Below are positions 1 through 9,930 of a stretch of 64,000 nucleotides of DNA, one piece after another. The notes under the pieces are model-generated. The model was not told the DNA's origin. It saw nothing but the letters and a program-made list of their open reading frames with translations, and made no database searches. The stretch covers positions 1,322,001 to 1,386,000 of the forward strand of contig NZ_CAKLPY010000001.1 of NCBI RefSeq assembly GCF_923079645.1, given 5' to 3'. The translations under genes and the position numbers were made by a program. Within the stretch, counting starts at the first letter, position 1. Every line of letters begins with the position of its first letter. This stretch comes from Emticicia aquatica (GTDB lineage Bacteria; Bacteroidota; Bacteroidia; Cytophagales; Spirosomataceae).

Positions 1-627
1 TCCTTTTAGTTTTCCAGTCAATTTAACACCAATTAATTTTGGCATTTTCAATTCCCAAGCTAAACCTGCCATTACATCGCAAGCATCAGCTCCACCAACT
101 CCAATGGCAACCATACCCAAACCACCTGCATTTGGTGTGTGTGAGTCAGTTCCAATCATCATTCCACCTGGGAATGCGTAGTTTTCAATTACTACTTGAT
201 GAATAATACCAGCACCAGCTTTCCAGAAACCAATACCATATTTATTAGATACTGAAGCTAAGAAATCGTAAACTTCTTTATTTTTTTCTGTAGCAATTTT
301 TAAATCGTCTGTTGCACCAACTTTTGCTTGAATCAAGTGGTCACAGTGAACTGTTGAAGGAACGGCAACCTTTGGACGACCCGCCGACATAAATTGTAAT
401 AAAGCCATTTGAGCAGTTGCATCTTGCATCGCAACACGGTCTGGAGCAAAGTCAACATAATCTACACCTCTATTATGTGCTTTGGTTGGCGAACCTTCCC
501 ACATGTGAGAATATAGAATTTTTTCTGCCAAAGTAAGAGGTCGTCCAACTACCTTACGGGCAGCAGCTACTCTTTCTGGCATACGAGCGTAAACGCTCTT
601 AATCATATCTAAATCAAAAACTGCCAT
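1..627 (-). CDS. Aconitate hydratase, N-terminal 209 residues (runs off the left edge)
   Basis: This is the 5' part of a TCA-cycle aconitase, which converts citrate to isocitrate through a [4Fe-4S] cluster in the cytoplasm. The frame is open from the ATG at 627 to the window edge. The translation starts [10 protein letters not shown] and carries [16 protein letters not shown] (residues 55-70), a substrate-binding stretch of mitochondrial-type aconitases. It also carries the signature [13 protein letters not shown] (159-171) with the active-site Asp161/His163. The cluster cysteines and the C-terminal swivel domain lie outside the window. The gene is divergent from topA with a 377-base spacer. 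Confidence 0.93.
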   Translation of the reverse strand, partial: MAVFDLDMIKSVYARMPERVAAARKVVGRPLTLAEKILYSHMWEGSPTKAHNRGVDYVDFAPDRVAMQDATAQMALLQFMSAGRPKVAVPSTVHCDHLIQAKVGATDDLKIATEKNKEVYDFLASVSNKYGIGFWKAGAGIIHQVVIENYAFPGGMMIGTDSHTPNAGGLGMVAIGVGGADACDVMAGLAWELKMPKLIGVKLTGKLKG

Positions 628-1004
628 TAGTTAAAAAATTTTAAGATTTATTGTTACCGATTCCTTTAGATTAGTAATGATGTACAAAGACAAAATTACA
701 AAACAAAGATTAATTATATGTAGGAATTATTGCAAAAATAGAATAGAACATATGTAAATACAACCTTTGGGACTTTTTATCTCAAAAAAAATATTAAAAA
801 AAATATTTCACCAACCAAAATAAGACATTTTCCCATTTATTATTGTTAATTACATTCAAATCAACCAATTATTGAATTTTTTTAAAAAGTAATAACAATA
901 TTTTCTGTTCAACAAATGATATATTTTAAGCAATTTTTTAAAGAAAATAGTTGTTTTATGAATCAAGGCTTATATTTGAGCCATAAAAACCAAAAACAGG
1001 ATAG
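628..1004. other. AT-rich divergent intergenic region between aconitase and topA
   Basis: There is no convincing ORF or RNA gene in these 377 bases. The right part carries the topA promoter described separately. On the minus strand a TAATTTTG box (plus-strand 691-698) fits a -7 element for aconitase, but I found no -33 element at the right distance. The middle is very AT-rich. Confidence 0.6.
951..978 (+). promoter_or_regulatory. Predicted topA promoter (TTG-N17-TATATTTG)
   Basis: TTG at 951-953 is followed after 17 bases by TATATTTG at 971-978, a perfect match to the Bacteroidota -7 element. It lies 26 bases before the topA ATG, which leaves a short 5' UTR. Confidence 0.5.
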
Positions 1005-3473
1005 ATGTCTAAAAATTTAGTTATAGTTGAGTCCCCTGCAAAAGCCAAAACAATTGAAGGTTATCTTGGTAAAGATTTTACGGTAAAATCAAGCTTTGGT
1101 CATGTACGTGACCTTCCAGATAAAGAATTAGGAATTGACGTAAAAAACCAATTTCTACCTAGTTATATAGTCTCTTCTGATAAAACTAAAGTCATAAGCG
1201 AATTAAAAAAATTAGCAAAAGAATCTGAAACGGTTTGGTTAGCAACCGATGATGACCGTGAAGGAGAGGCCATTTCTTGGCATTTAAAAGAAGCATTAGG
1301 CCTAACTGACAATACCCCTAGAATTGTTTTTAGAGAAATTACAAAAAAAGCAATCACCAATGCCATCGAAAATCCACGAACTATAAACATGGATTTGGTC
1401 AACGCTCAACAAGCTCGTCGTGTACTCGACCGACTTGTTGGATTTGAACTTTCCCCTGTTTTGTGGCAAAAAATTCGGACTGGCGAACGAACAAACCTCT
1501 CTGCAGGGAGGGTTCAATCAGTAGCTGTTAGAGTGATTGTTGACCGTGAAAGAGAGATAGATGCTCACGACTCAAAATCTTCTTTTAAGGTTGTTGCTCA
1601 ATTTTTGGTCGAAAAAGGGAAAGTTCTTAATGCTGAATTGGGCAAAAACTTTGAAAAAGAAGCTGACGCTAGGGCATTTCTTGAAAAGTGCGTCAATGCT
1701 ATTTTTACCATCAAAAATCTTGAAGTAAAACCAGCAAAAAAATCTCCTGCAGCACCTTTTACAACATCTACTTTGCAGCAAGAAGCTTCTCGTAAGCTTG
1801 GCTTTTCGGTTTTACAGACAATGACGGTGGCTCAAAAATTATATGAAGCAGGTAAAATTTCATATATGAGAACTGACTCAACCAATCTTTCAGGCGAAGC
1901 AATTGAAAAAGCTAAAACGCAAATTGAAAATGCTTACGGTGAAAAATATGTAAAAACTCGTCAATATAAAACCAAAAGCGAATCGGCACAAGAAGCCCAC
2001 GAAGCCATTCGTCCAACTGATTTTAGCACCGAAAAAGTTGACGGCGATAGAAACGAACAAAGATTATATGATTTAATTTGGAAACGTTCGATTGCCTCTC
2101 AAATGGCTGATGCAGAATTGGAGCGAACAATTGCAACAATCTCAATTTCGACCACAAAAGAAGAACTCGTTGCGACTGGTGAAGTTATCAAATTTGATGG
2201 TTTCTTGAAAGTTTATCTCGAATCAAACGATGATGAAGACGAAGAAAACAAAGGGATGCTTCCTCCATTAAATATCGGACAAATTTTAGATTTGTCAATA
2301 ATGAAAGCAACAGAAAGATTTACAAAACCAGCAGCTCGATACACAGAAGCAAGTTTAGTGAAGAAACTGGAAGAAATGGGCATTGGCCGACCATCAACTT
2401 ATGCACCTACAATTTCTACCATTATTAAAAGAAATTATGTTGTAAAAGAAGATAGACCAGGAAAAGAAAGGAATTTCAAGGAGTTTACCCTCCAAAAAAA
2501 CGAAATTACCGAAAAAGTAGGTAAAGAAAATTACGGTACTGAAAAAGCAAAACTTTTCCCGACTAATATCGGAATGGTTGTTAATGATTTTTTAGTTGAT
2601 AATTTTGACGCTGTAATCGACTATAATTTTACAGCAAATGTTGAAAAAAGTTTCGATACTGTTGCCGACGGAAAAGCTCAATGGCAGAACATTATCGCAA
2701 GTTTCTATAAAGATTTTCACAGTAAAATTGAATTAGCCTCTGAAGCTAAGTCAACCGCTGGAACAAGAGAATTAGGAATTGACCCGAAATCAGGAAAAAA
2801 GGTTTCTGTTAAAATAGGAAAATTTGGTCCTTATGTTCAAATTGGAGAAAAAGACGACGAAGATAAACCAACTTTTGTAAGTCTTCAAAAAGGTCAATTA
2901 ATTGATACAATTACATTAGAAGAAGGTTTAGCTCTTTTTGATTTACCAAAATTACCAAAAGAAGTTGGTTTCTTTGAGGATAAGCCAATCATTGTTTCGG
3001 TGGGTAAATTTGGTCCATATATCAAGCATGATGACAAATTCTATAACTTAGAAAGGTCTGATGACCCACATCAAGTTGACGAAAAACGAGCAATTGAAGT
3101 AATTGAAGCCAAAAGAAATAGCAACGACCTTTCTCAACCAAAAGATTTAGGAATTTACGAGGGTTTGGCGGTAAATATTGGCAAAGGTCGATTCGGGCCT
3201 TATGTGAAATATGGTGATAAGTATTACAATATTGCCAAAGGAATTGACCCTACAACTTTAACAATTGAAGGTGCAATCGAGATTATCAAAGCAAAAAATG
3301 CCGCAGAAAGTAATAAAATTATTAGAGAATTTGAAGAAAATAAAACAATTCAAGTACTTAATGGTCAATACGGCCCCTATATCAAAGCTGGAAAACGCAA
3401 CGTCAAAATTCCAAAAGGAACTGACCCTGCAACTTTGACTTTGGAAGATTGCTTGAAATTAGCAAATGGTTGA
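1005..3473 (+). CDS. topA: DNA topoisomerase I (type IA)
   Basis: TopA relaxes negative supercoils by transient single-strand breakage. The TOPRIM domain has Glu9 in VIVESPAKA and the acidic motif DDDREGE (82-88). The catalytic tyrosine is Tyr287 in the motif KISYMRTDS. The length (822 residues) is normal for the family. The C-terminal quarter has no zinc-ribbon cysteine tetrads. It instead carries four repeats around a G-x-F/Y-G-P-Y core (KIGKFGPYVQ, SVGKFGPYIK, GKGRFGPYVK, NGQYGPYIK), the known alternative C-terminal domain of many bacterial TopA proteins. The gene appears monocistronic, with its own promoter and a downstream terminator. Confidence 0.98.
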   Translation: MSKNLVIVESPAKAKTIEGYLGKDFTVKSSFGHVRDLPDKELGIDVKNQFLPSYIVSSDKTKVISELKKLAKESETVWLATDDDREGEAISWHLKEALGLTDNTPRIVFREITKKAITNAIENPRTINMDLVNAQQARRVLDRLVGFELSPVLWQKIRTGERTNLSAGRVQSVAVRVIVDREREIDAHDSKSSFKVVAQFLVEKGKVLNAELGKNFEKEADARAFLEKCVNAIFTIKNLEVKPAKKSPAAPFTTSTLQQEASRKLGFSVLQTMTVAQKLYEAGKISYMRTDSTNLSGEAIEKAKTQIENAYGEKYVKTRQYKTKSESAQEAHEAIRPTDFSTEKVDGDRNEQRLYDLIWKRSIASQMADAELERTIATISISTTKEELVATGEVIKFDGFLKVYLESNDDEDEENKGMLPPLNIGQILDLSIMKATERFTKPAARYTEASLVKKLEEMGIGRPSTYAPTISTIIKRNYVVKEDRPGKERNFKEFTLQKNEITEKVGKENYGTEKAKLFPTNIGMVVNDFLVDNFDAVIDYNFTANVEKSFDTVADGKAQWQNIIASFYKDFHSKIELASEAKSTAGTRELGIDPKSGKKVSVKIGKFGPYVQIGEKDDEDKPTFVSLQKGQLIDTITLEEGLALFDLPKLPKEVGFFEDKPIIVSVGKFGPYIKHDDKFYNLERSDDPHQVDEKRAIEVIEAKRNSNDLSQPKDLGIYEGLAVNIGKGRFGPYVKYGDKYYNIAKGIDPTTLTIEGAIEIIKAKNAAESNKIIREFEENKTIQVLNGQYGPYIKAGKRNVKIPKGTDPATLTLEDCLKLANG

Positions 3474-3508
3474 TTTTATTTATTAGATTTTCTTACTATT
3501 TATAATAC

Positions 3509-3557
3509 AAAAGTGGCACAACTTGTTAGAAATAATAATTAGTTGTGTCACTTTTTT
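3509..3557 (+). terminator. Rho-independent terminator after topA
   Basis: A 15-base-pair stem (3509-3523 with 3541-3555, one G-U pair) encloses a 17-base loop. The 3' arm ends in six T residues. Confidence 0.75.
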
Positions 3558-3589
3558 GTTAAAAAATTCATAAAACAAGATTTAATTCA

Positions 3590-4288
3590 ATGAAAAAAAA
3601 GCTCGTCGTACTAACTGGTGCAGGAGTTAGTGCTGAAAGTGGACTAAAAACATTTAGAGATACTGGTGGACTTTGGGAAAATTATAGCATTGAAGACGTG
3701 GCAACTCCTGAAGGTTGGCAAAAAAATCCGGTACTTGTTTTACAATTTTATAATGATAGACGGAAAACAGCTTTCGAGGCTCATCCAAATCAAGGACATT
3801 TGGCTTTAGTTGATTTAGAAAAGTATTTCGATGTGCAGATAATTACTCAAAACGTTGATAATCTTCACGAAAAGGCTGGTTCAACCAATGTACTTCATCT
3901 TCATGGCGAACTTACCAAAGTTCGGAGTGTAAAAAATCAAAATCTAATTTATGATATTGGCGAAAAATCAATCCAAATTGGTGATTTAGCTGAAGATGGT
4001 GGACAATTAAGACCGCATATTGTCTGGTTTGGTGAAATGGTTCCGATGATTGAAGTTGCAACTGATATTTGTGCAAATGCCGATATATTTGTCGTAATCG
4101 GAACTTCCATGCAAGTTTATCCTGCTGCTGGTTTAATCGGATTTGTATCGAAAAACGTTCCAAAATTTATAATCGATCCAAGTATTCCAGATGTTTCTAA
4201 ACAATATAAAAAGATAAATTTTATCAATGAAACAGCCACCATTGGTGTTCCTCAACTAGCTGAAATACTTATAAAAAACTATCAATGA
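3590..4288 (+). CDS. cobB: Sirtuin, NAD-dependent protein deacylase (class III, zinc-less)
   Basis: This cytoplasmic enzyme removes acyl groups from lysines using NAD+. It has the NAD-binding motif GAGVSAESGLKTFR (10-23), TQNVDNLH and the catalytic His105 in HLHGEL. Tyr54 and Arg57 (Y-N-D-R) match the YxxR signature that in SIRT5/CobB enzymes binds negatively charged acyl groups, so desuccinylase or demalonylase activity is likely. No CxxC pairs follow HGEL, so the structural zinc site is absent, as in some short bacterial sirtuins. The stop overlaps the start of the following secreted hydrolase by four bases, suggesting translational coupling. Confidence 0.93.
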   Translation: MKKKLVVLTGAGVSAESGLKTFRDTGGLWENYSIEDVATPEGWQKNPVLVLQFYNDRRKTAFEAHPNQGHLALVDLEKYFDVQIITQNVDNLHEKAGSTNVLHLHGELTKVRSVKNQNLIYDIGEKSIQIGDLAEDGGQLRPHIVWFGEMVPMIEVATDICANADIFVVIGTSMQVYPAAGLIGFVSKNVPKFIIDPSIPDVSKQYKKINFINETATIGVPQLAEILIKNYQ

Positions 4289-5382
4289 AAAACATATTTT
4301 TTTTCTTTCTGATGATAAATATTGCTTCAGGACAAAGTTTCAAACAAAGCCTCGATTCGCTGCTTTCAGCTAATTATTCGGAAAATCAACCTGGTACAGC
4401 CATTTTAATTATTCAAAATGGCCAAGAAGTTTATAAAAGTGGCATAGGTTTAATGAATACTGAATCTAAAAATCCTATAAATGCTGTGACCAATTTTAGA
4501 ATGGCATCTGTTTCCAAACAGTTTACCGCTATGTGTATTATGTTATTGGAAAAGCAAAAAAAACTTAGTTACGAAGATAATCTACTAAAATTTTTTCCTG
4601 ATTTCGATGAAAAATTGGGTTCAACTATAAAGATTAAACATTTGCTTACGCATACTTCTGGCATATTTGATTATGAAGCATTAATTCCCGAAAACCAAAA
4701 AGACCAAATATTAGATGCCGATGTGGTTAATTTTCTAAAAAAATCAAATAAGACGTACTTTGAAGCAGGAAGTAAATTTCAATACAGCAATTCAGGTTTT
4801 TGTTTGTTGGAACAAATAGTTGAGAAAACATCAAAAATGAGTTTTGTACAATTTATTGAAAGCCAAATTTTTCGAACTTTAGGCATGTCAAATTCTCGAA
4901 TTTATGAGGCTAATGTTAAAATTCCAAATCGGGCAATGGGTTATGCGAGAAATGAAAAAGGTGAATTTGTTCTGTCAGACCAAAGTTTAACAAGTGCAAC
5001 TAAAGGCGACGGATGCGTTTACACTTCGTTGAATGATTATGAAAAATGGATAAATGCTTTGAAAAACGACAAATTAGTCAATTTAAAAAATCAATTACAA
5101 AAAATAAATTATTTGATTGAAGGTACAAAAAACATCAATTATGGTTTAGGCTGGTTTCATGCATATAATTCAGCCAAACAAATTGAGCTTTATCACACGG
5201 GCAGCACTTGCGGATTTAGTAATTCGGTCAATTATATTCCTACAAAGGACTTTTTAGTTGTTTGTTTTTCTAATATTGCTGATAATCATTCAATTGAGAA
5301 AAAAATTCGAGACATCTTGAAAAAATACAAAATAAATGATTCTAAAATAGACTTTATTCAAACACTTGAACTCACGCGTTAA
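4285..5382 (+). CDS. Secreted serine hydrolase, beta-lactamase/PBP-like (class C fold)
   Basis: The protein starts with a Sec signal peptide (hydrophobic run MKNIFFFFLMINIASG, then Q17). Three motifs of the class C beta-lactamase/D-Ala-D-Ala peptidase fold are present: SVSK with nucleophile Ser75 and Lys78, YSN at Tyr167, and HTG at His304 in place of KTG. The length of 365 residues fits the family. Substrates vary from peptides to esters, so I assign no specific one. True resistance activity is not implied. The start overlaps the sirtuin stop (ATGA), though the two products would work in different compartments. Confidence 0.9.
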   Translation: MKNIFFFFLMINIASGQSFKQSLDSLLSANYSENQPGTAILIIQNGQEVYKSGIGLMNTESKNPINAVTNFRMASVSKQFTAMCIMLLEKQKKLSYEDNLLKFFPDFDEKLGSTIKIKHLLTHTSGIFDYEALIPENQKDQILDADVVNFLKKSNKTYFEAGSKFQYSNSGFCLLEQIVEKTSKMSFVQFIESQIFRTLGMSNSRIYEANVKIPNRAMGYARNEKGEFVLSDQSLTSATKGDGCVYTSLNDYEKWINALKNDKLVNLKNQLQKINYLIEGTKNINYGLGWFHAYNSAKQIELYHTGSTCGFSNSVNYIPTKDFLVVCFSNIADNHSIEKKIRDILKKYKINDSKIDFIQTLELTR

Positions 5383-5410
5383 TCTTAATTATTTATTATT
5401 TAGTAAAATA

Positions 5411-5446
5411 AAAAATCCCTACTTTTATAAAAAGGCAGGGATTTTT
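5411..5446. terminator. Bidirectional terminator between the serine hydrolase and trxA
   Basis: A ten-base outer stem (5411-5420 with 5437-5446) is flanked by A and T runs on both sides. CTTTT and AAAAG inside the loop can extend the stem. It serves two convergent genes. Confidence 0.75.
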
Positions 5447-5474
5447 TATAATTAAGGAAAACCTTATTACTATT

Positions 5475-5798
5475 TTATATATGTGCTTCCAATTTAGAAG
5501 TAAGGGCACCTTTTGGAACTGCACCAACGATTTTTTCAACCATTTTGCCGTTTTTGAAAATCATTAATGTTGGAATTGAGCGAATACCAAAAGAAGCAGG
5601 AACATTAGAGTTTGCATCAACATCTAATTTACCAACAATTGCTCTACCTTCATACTCCCCAGCGATTTCTTCAACAACTGGTCCAATCATTTTACATGGT
5701 CCACACCACTCTGCCCAAAAATCAACTAATACTGGCGTGTCCGAGTTAATTAAGTCTGCAAAACTTGCATCTGTAATTTCAATTGCTTTATGTCCCAT
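5475..5798 (-). CDS. trxA: Thioredoxin
   Basis: A 107-residue cytoplasmic thioredoxin that reduces protein disulfides. The active site WCGPC has Cys32 and Cys35, preceded by LVDFWAE, and the cis-proline loop is IPTLMIF. It is followed by a terminator and lies 153 bases downstream of dnaE on the same strand. It could be read through from dnaE or have its own promoter; I could not identify a good -7 box. Confidence 0.97.
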   Translation of the reverse strand: MGHKAIEITDASFADLINSDTPVLVDFWAEWCGPCKMIGPVVEEIAGEYEGRAIVGKLDVDANSNVPASFGIRSIPTLMIFKNGKMVEKIVGAVPKGALTSKLEAHI

Positions 5799-5951
5799 TT
5801 CTATAAATTCCGTAGTGGAAATTAATTTAAAATTGTTTAATATGTTTACTGACTAAGTAACAAAACAGCCTTTATGAAAAGTTCCAAGAATTTTCATGTA
5901 AAAGTCCAATGGTTTAGGATTCGTTAGTATTCATGCCTTAAAGCTTTATAA

Positions 5952-8900
5952 TTATGCTAAAATAACATTTTCTTCTCCGACTAATTCTTTTAATTGCTTA
6001 ACAAAATCATTTCCAGAAGAAACTTTTTGTTTGCGTGAAAGTAATAACACATCCATTTTTTCCTCTGCATCAAAAATTGACATTTTAAAATCAAAAGTTC
6101 CTGGAAATTTTGCAGTCATCTCATTTATTTGGTCGATTAATTGGGCATTCACAAATTGTAAGCCCAACGAGATTTTGACTTCTTTGAAAATTTTATTTCT
6201 AATTTCACTTAACAATTCCATTCCTAATGCTTTAAAATCCCAATCGCCTTCACGGCCCCATTTGGTTTGTACCTTTCCGCGAATAAACAAAAACAGCCCA
6301 ACTTGCATATATTTAGAAAAGTTAACAAAATCCTGTCCAAAAAGCATCATCTCCATACTTGAAGTATAATCTTCAATCTTTAAAATTCCGAACGGATTAC
6401 CATTTTTGGCAGTTTTTGTAACAACACTTGTGACAACGCCGCCAATGGCAAATTCTTTATTCTGATTTAGGGGGTCGAGAACTTGGTCTAATGGCACGCA
6501 TCGTCGCATTTCTAGTCTAAATTGGTCAAGAGGATGCCCAGAAATATAAAAGCCAACAACCTCTTTTTCAAATTTCAACTTTTGAATATCACCCCATTCT
6601 TCACAATCAGGTATTTTTGGTTTGGCAATATCAAAAGCCCCTCCCATTGCACCAAAAAGTGAATTTTGCCCCGCAGAAGCATTTTCATGAAACTTATTGG
6701 CATATTTAATAATTTTCTCAATGAGAGATGTACCATCTGTTTCATCAAAAAACTGAGCTCGGTGCAAATCCGAAAAGCAATCAAATGCCCCTGCATAAGC
6801 AAAAGATTCAAGGGTTTTCTTATTTACAGTACGAAGATTTACACGAGTGATAAAATTAAATATGTCAGTAAAATGTCCACCTTTGAGACGTTCGTCAATC
6901 ACAGCGTCAACGGCAGCATCACCAGAACCTTTAATCCCTCCCATTCCGAAGCGAATTTCTCCTTTTTTATTAACGCTAAATTGTTTTTGCGATTCATTTA
7001 CATCTGGTCCTAACACTTGTAAACCTAAAGCTTTACATTCTTCCATGAAAAATGTAATTTTATCAATATTACCCAATTGTGAAGTCATTACGGCCGCCAT
7101 GTATTCGGGGGTATAATGTGCTTTCAAATAAGCCGTTTGATACGCAACAAAAGCATAGCAAGTAGAGTGTGATTTATTAAAAGCATACGAGGCAAATGCT
7201 TCCCAGTCTGTCCAAACTTTTTCTAAGATTTTCCCATCATGCCCTTTTGCCATCGCACCGTCCATAAACTTTGGTTTGAGTTTATCGAGTGTCGCACGGT
7301 CTTTTTTCCCCATTGCTTTTCTCAAAACGTCAGCATCACCTTTCGAGAAGCCTGCCAATTTTTGCGATAAAAGCATTACTTGTTCTTGATAAACCGTAAT
7401 TCCGTAAGTTTCGCCAAGAAATTCTTCCATATCAGCCAAATCATACTTCACTTCTTCACGACCGTGTTTACGATTGATAAAATTAGGAATGTATGCAATT
7501 GGCCCGGGTCGATAAAGTGCATTCATCGCAATTAAATCGTCGAGTCTATCAGGTTTCAAATCTTTCATGTATTTTTTCATACCATCAGATTCAAACTGAA
7601 AAACTGCATTTGTTTCACCTCTTTGGAATAATTCGAAGGTCAAATTGTCATCTAAAGGTATGTTATCAATATCAATTTCGACGCCATGATTTTCTTTAAT
7701 CATTCGCAGACAATCTTTGATAATTGTCAAATTTCGCAGACCTAAAAAGTCCATTTTAATTACCCCAGCATCCTCAATAATTTTCCCTTCATATTGAGTG
7801 ATGAGAAGTTCGGTTTCTTTGGAAGTAGAAACTGGCAAAATATTGAATAAATCTTCGGGAGCAATGATAATTCCAGCGGCGTGAATACCCGTATTTCTAA
7901 CAGTTCCTTCTAATTTATGGGCTTGCTGTAAAACCTTGCCTGTCAAGTCATTACCATTGTACATTGCCCTAAACTTCTTTACATTTTCAATTTCATCGGG
8001 CTGAATTCCTATTTCAACCAAACTTCCTTTGCCTTCTAAAGGATAATTAACCATTTTTTCAAAATCAATTCCATAAGCAGGTTTATCAGGAACTAATTTG
8101 ACTATATAATTGGCATCTGCCAAAGGTAATTCCATCACACGAGCCACGTCTTTTATGGAAGATTTTGTGGCCATTGTACCGTAAGTAATGATTTGTGCAA
8201 CTTGATTCTTTGTATATTTCTGTACCACATAATCAATTACTTTTTGACGACCTTCATCATCAAAATCTGTATCAATATCGGGCATTGATTTACGGTCAGG
8301 ATTCAAAAAACGCTCAAAAAGTAATTGGTATTTTATTGGGTCAATATTCGTAATTCCGATGCAATAAGCCACCGCAGAACCTGCCGCTGAGCCACGTCCT
8401 GGTCCAATCATAACGCCCATATCTCGACCAGCTTTTATAAAATCAGCAACAATCAAGAAATATCCTGCAAAACCCATTGACTTAATCGTAAACAATTCAA
8501 AATCTAGTCGTTCTTGTACTTCAACACCAATTTCACTATATCTTTTTCGAGCTCCTTCGTAGGTCAAATGCTTCAAATATTCCCATTGATTGAGTACATC
8601 GTCGCTATGTATTTTAAATTCATCAGGAATCGGAAAGTTGGGAAGCATAATATCCCGCTTCAATTTCAGCGTTTCAACCTTTGAAACAATCTCATTTGTA
8701 TTATCGATAGCTTGAGGCATATCGCTAAACAAAGTTGTCATTTCTTGGGTAGTTTTGAAATAAAACTGGTCATTATAAAATGCAAAACGAGTATTTTTTG
8801 AAGAACCTTCGTCATCATTAAAATCTTTCGCTGATGGTGTAGAAAACTTTTCATTGGTATTGACGCACAATAAAATATCATGAGCCACCCAATCTTGTTG

Positions 8901-9533
8901 GTCAACATAATGGCTATCGTTTGAAGCGATGACTTTGACATTGTATTTTTTTGCAAACTTCGCTAAAACCTCATTCGCTTGAATTTGCTCAGGGATTTCA
9001 TGGCGTTGCAATTCCACATAATAATCTTCTCCAAATCTATCCAACCACCATTGAAACTCTTTTTCTGCTTCCTCTTCTCCCTTTTTTAAGATTGTTTGTG
9101 GAACAACAGCTCCAATACAACAAGTTGTTGCAATTAAACCGTCTTTGTATTGTTCAATTAGAGCCTTCGTAATTCGGGGATATTTTCCATAAAGCCCATC
9201 AATATAACCCATAGAGCAAAGTTTAACAAGGTTTTTATAACCTTGAGCATTTTTTGCCAATAATAATTGATGATACCTTTTATCTTTTTGGTCTTTGGTA
9301 AATTGCTTTCTAGTGTGGTCGTCAACCACATAAAATTCACAGCCAACAATCGGTTTTACGCCAAATTTGGCAGCATTTGATACAAAATCAAATACGCCAA
9401 ACATATTTCCATGGTCAGTAATGGCCATTGCGGGCATATTGTCGGCTTGGGCTTTTTTGAACAGTTTTTTTATATCGGAAGCTCCATCGAGCAACGAAAA
9501 CTGCGTATGATTATGTAGGTGTGAAAATTGCAT
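5952..9533 (-). CDS. dnaE: DNA polymerase III alpha subunit
   Basis: The catalytic subunit of the replicative polymerase, 1193 residues. The N-terminal PHP domain starts with HLHNH (His5, His7, His9). The palm has the catalytic pair Asp419/Asp421 in PDIDTDFDDE, and GPGRGSAAGS is conserved nearby. The C-terminal part contains the helix-hairpin-helix and OB-fold regions (GGVVTSVVTKTAKNGNPFGILKIED). There is no embedded exonuclease insertion, so this is DnaE1-type rather than PolC. The start MQFSHLHNH is fixed by the PHP motif. Confidence 0.97.
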   Translation of the reverse strand: MQFSHLHNHTQFSLLDGASDIKKLFKKAQADNMPAMAITDHGNMFGVFDFVSNAAKFGVKPIVGCEFYVVDDHTRKQFTKDQKDKRYHQLLLAKNAQGYKNLVKLCSMGYIDGLYGKYPRITKALIEQYKDGLIATTCCIGAVVPQTILKKGEEEAEKEFQWWLDRFGEDYYVELQRHEIPEQIQANEVLAKFAKKYNVKVIASNDSHYVDQQDWVAHDILLCVNTNEKFSTPSAKDFNDDEGSSKNTRFAFYNDQFYFKTTQEMTTLFSDMPQAIDNTNEIVSKVETLKLKRDIMLPNFPIPDEFKIHSDDVLNQWEYLKHLTYEGARKRYSEIGVEVQERLDFELFTIKSMGFAGYFLIVADFIKAGRDMGVMIGPGRGSAAGSAVAYCIGITNIDPIKYQLLFERFLNPDRKSMPDIDTDFDDEGRQKVIDYVVQKYTKNQVAQIITYGTMATKSSIKDVARVMELPLADANYIVKLVPDKPAYGIDFEKMVNYPLEGKGSLVEIGIQPDEIENVKKFRAMYNGNDLTGKVLQQAHKLEGTVRNTGIHAAGIIIAPEDLFNILPVSTSKETELLITQYEGKIIEDAGVIKMDFLGLRNLTIIKDCLRMIKENHGVEIDIDNIPLDDNLTFELFQRGETNAVFQFESDGMKKYMKDLKPDRLDDLIAMNALYRPGPIAYIPNFINRKHGREEVKYDLADMEEFLGETYGITVYQEQVMLLSQKLAGFSKGDADVLRKAMGKKDRATLDKLKPKFMDGAMAKGHDGKILEKVWTDWEAFASYAFNKSHSTCYAFVAYQTAYLKAHYTPEYMAAVMTSQLGNIDKITFFMEECKALGLQVLGPDVNESQKQFSVNKKGEIRFGMGGIKGSGDAAVDAVIDERLKGGHFTDIFNFITRVNLRTVNKKTLESFAYAGAFDCFSDLHRAQFFDETDGTSLIEKIIKYANKFHENASAGQNSLFGAMGGAFDIAKPKIPDCEEWGDIQKLKFEKEVVGFYISGHPLDQFRLEMRRCVPLDQVLDPLNQNKEFAIGGVVTSVVTKTAKNGNPFGILKIEDYTSSMEMMLFGQDFVNFSKYMQVGLFLFIRGKVQTKWGREGDWDFKALGMELLSEIRNKIFKEVKISLGLQFVNAQLIDQINEMTAKFPGTFDFKMSIFDAEEKMDVLLLSRKQKVSSGNDFVKQLKELVGEENVILA

Positions 9534-9663
9534 TCGTAGAATCTATTTTTATCCATTTGACTTTAAATTTAAGCATAATGAACGAAAATATTTGAAGAAA
9601 TTTGATAAACATCGATTAAATCACTGATAATCAGATTGATAAAGCAAAACATTTTCATAAAAT

Positions 9664-9694
9664 TTTGAAAAATCAATATCAAGTCGTATCTTTG
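9664..9694 (+). promoter_or_regulatory. Promoter of the rpmI-rplT operon (TTTG-N19-TATCTTTG)
   Basis: TTTG at 9664-9667 is followed after 19 bases by TATCTTTG at 9687-9694, a perfect Bacteroidota housekeeping promoter. It is followed by GCA and about 40 bases before rpmI. Confidence 0.75.
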
Positions 9695-9735
9695 CACCCC
9701 AATTTACTTTTTGATCAATACTTAATGTTTTAGCG

Positions 9736-9930
9736 ATGCCAAAGCAAAAAACCAATTCTGGAGCGAAAAAACGCTTCAAAATTACAGGAACAGGTAAGAT
9801 TAAGCGTAAACACGCTTTCCATAGCCATATCCTGACAAAAAAATCAAACAAACGTAAAAGAAACTTGGTTTCTGCAACGCTTGTAAGTTCGGCTGATACT
9901 GACCGTATCGAAGGATTATTATGTATGTAA
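9736..9930 (+). CDS. rpmI: 50S ribosomal protein L35 (bL35)
   Basis: A small basic large-subunit protein of 64 residues with the family N-terminus [24 protein letters not shown] and the typical [14 protein letters not shown] segment. It comes first in the transcript from the promoter at 9664. infC, which commonly precedes rpmI in bacteria, is not here; the next gene upstream is dnaE in the opposite direction. Confidence 0.97.
   Translation: MPKQKTNSGAKKRFKITGTGKIKRKHAFHSHILTKKSNKRKRNLVSATLVSSADTDRIEGLLCM

Noticed and set aside
4285..5382. Antibiotic-resistance beta-lactamase
   Set aside because: The fold motifs fit, but HTG replaces KTG and the sequence resembles general exported serine hydrolases; resistance is not supported.
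5545..5856. Plus-strand ORF antisense to trxA
   Set aside because: It lies opposite a certain thioredoxin gene and its translation has no family features.
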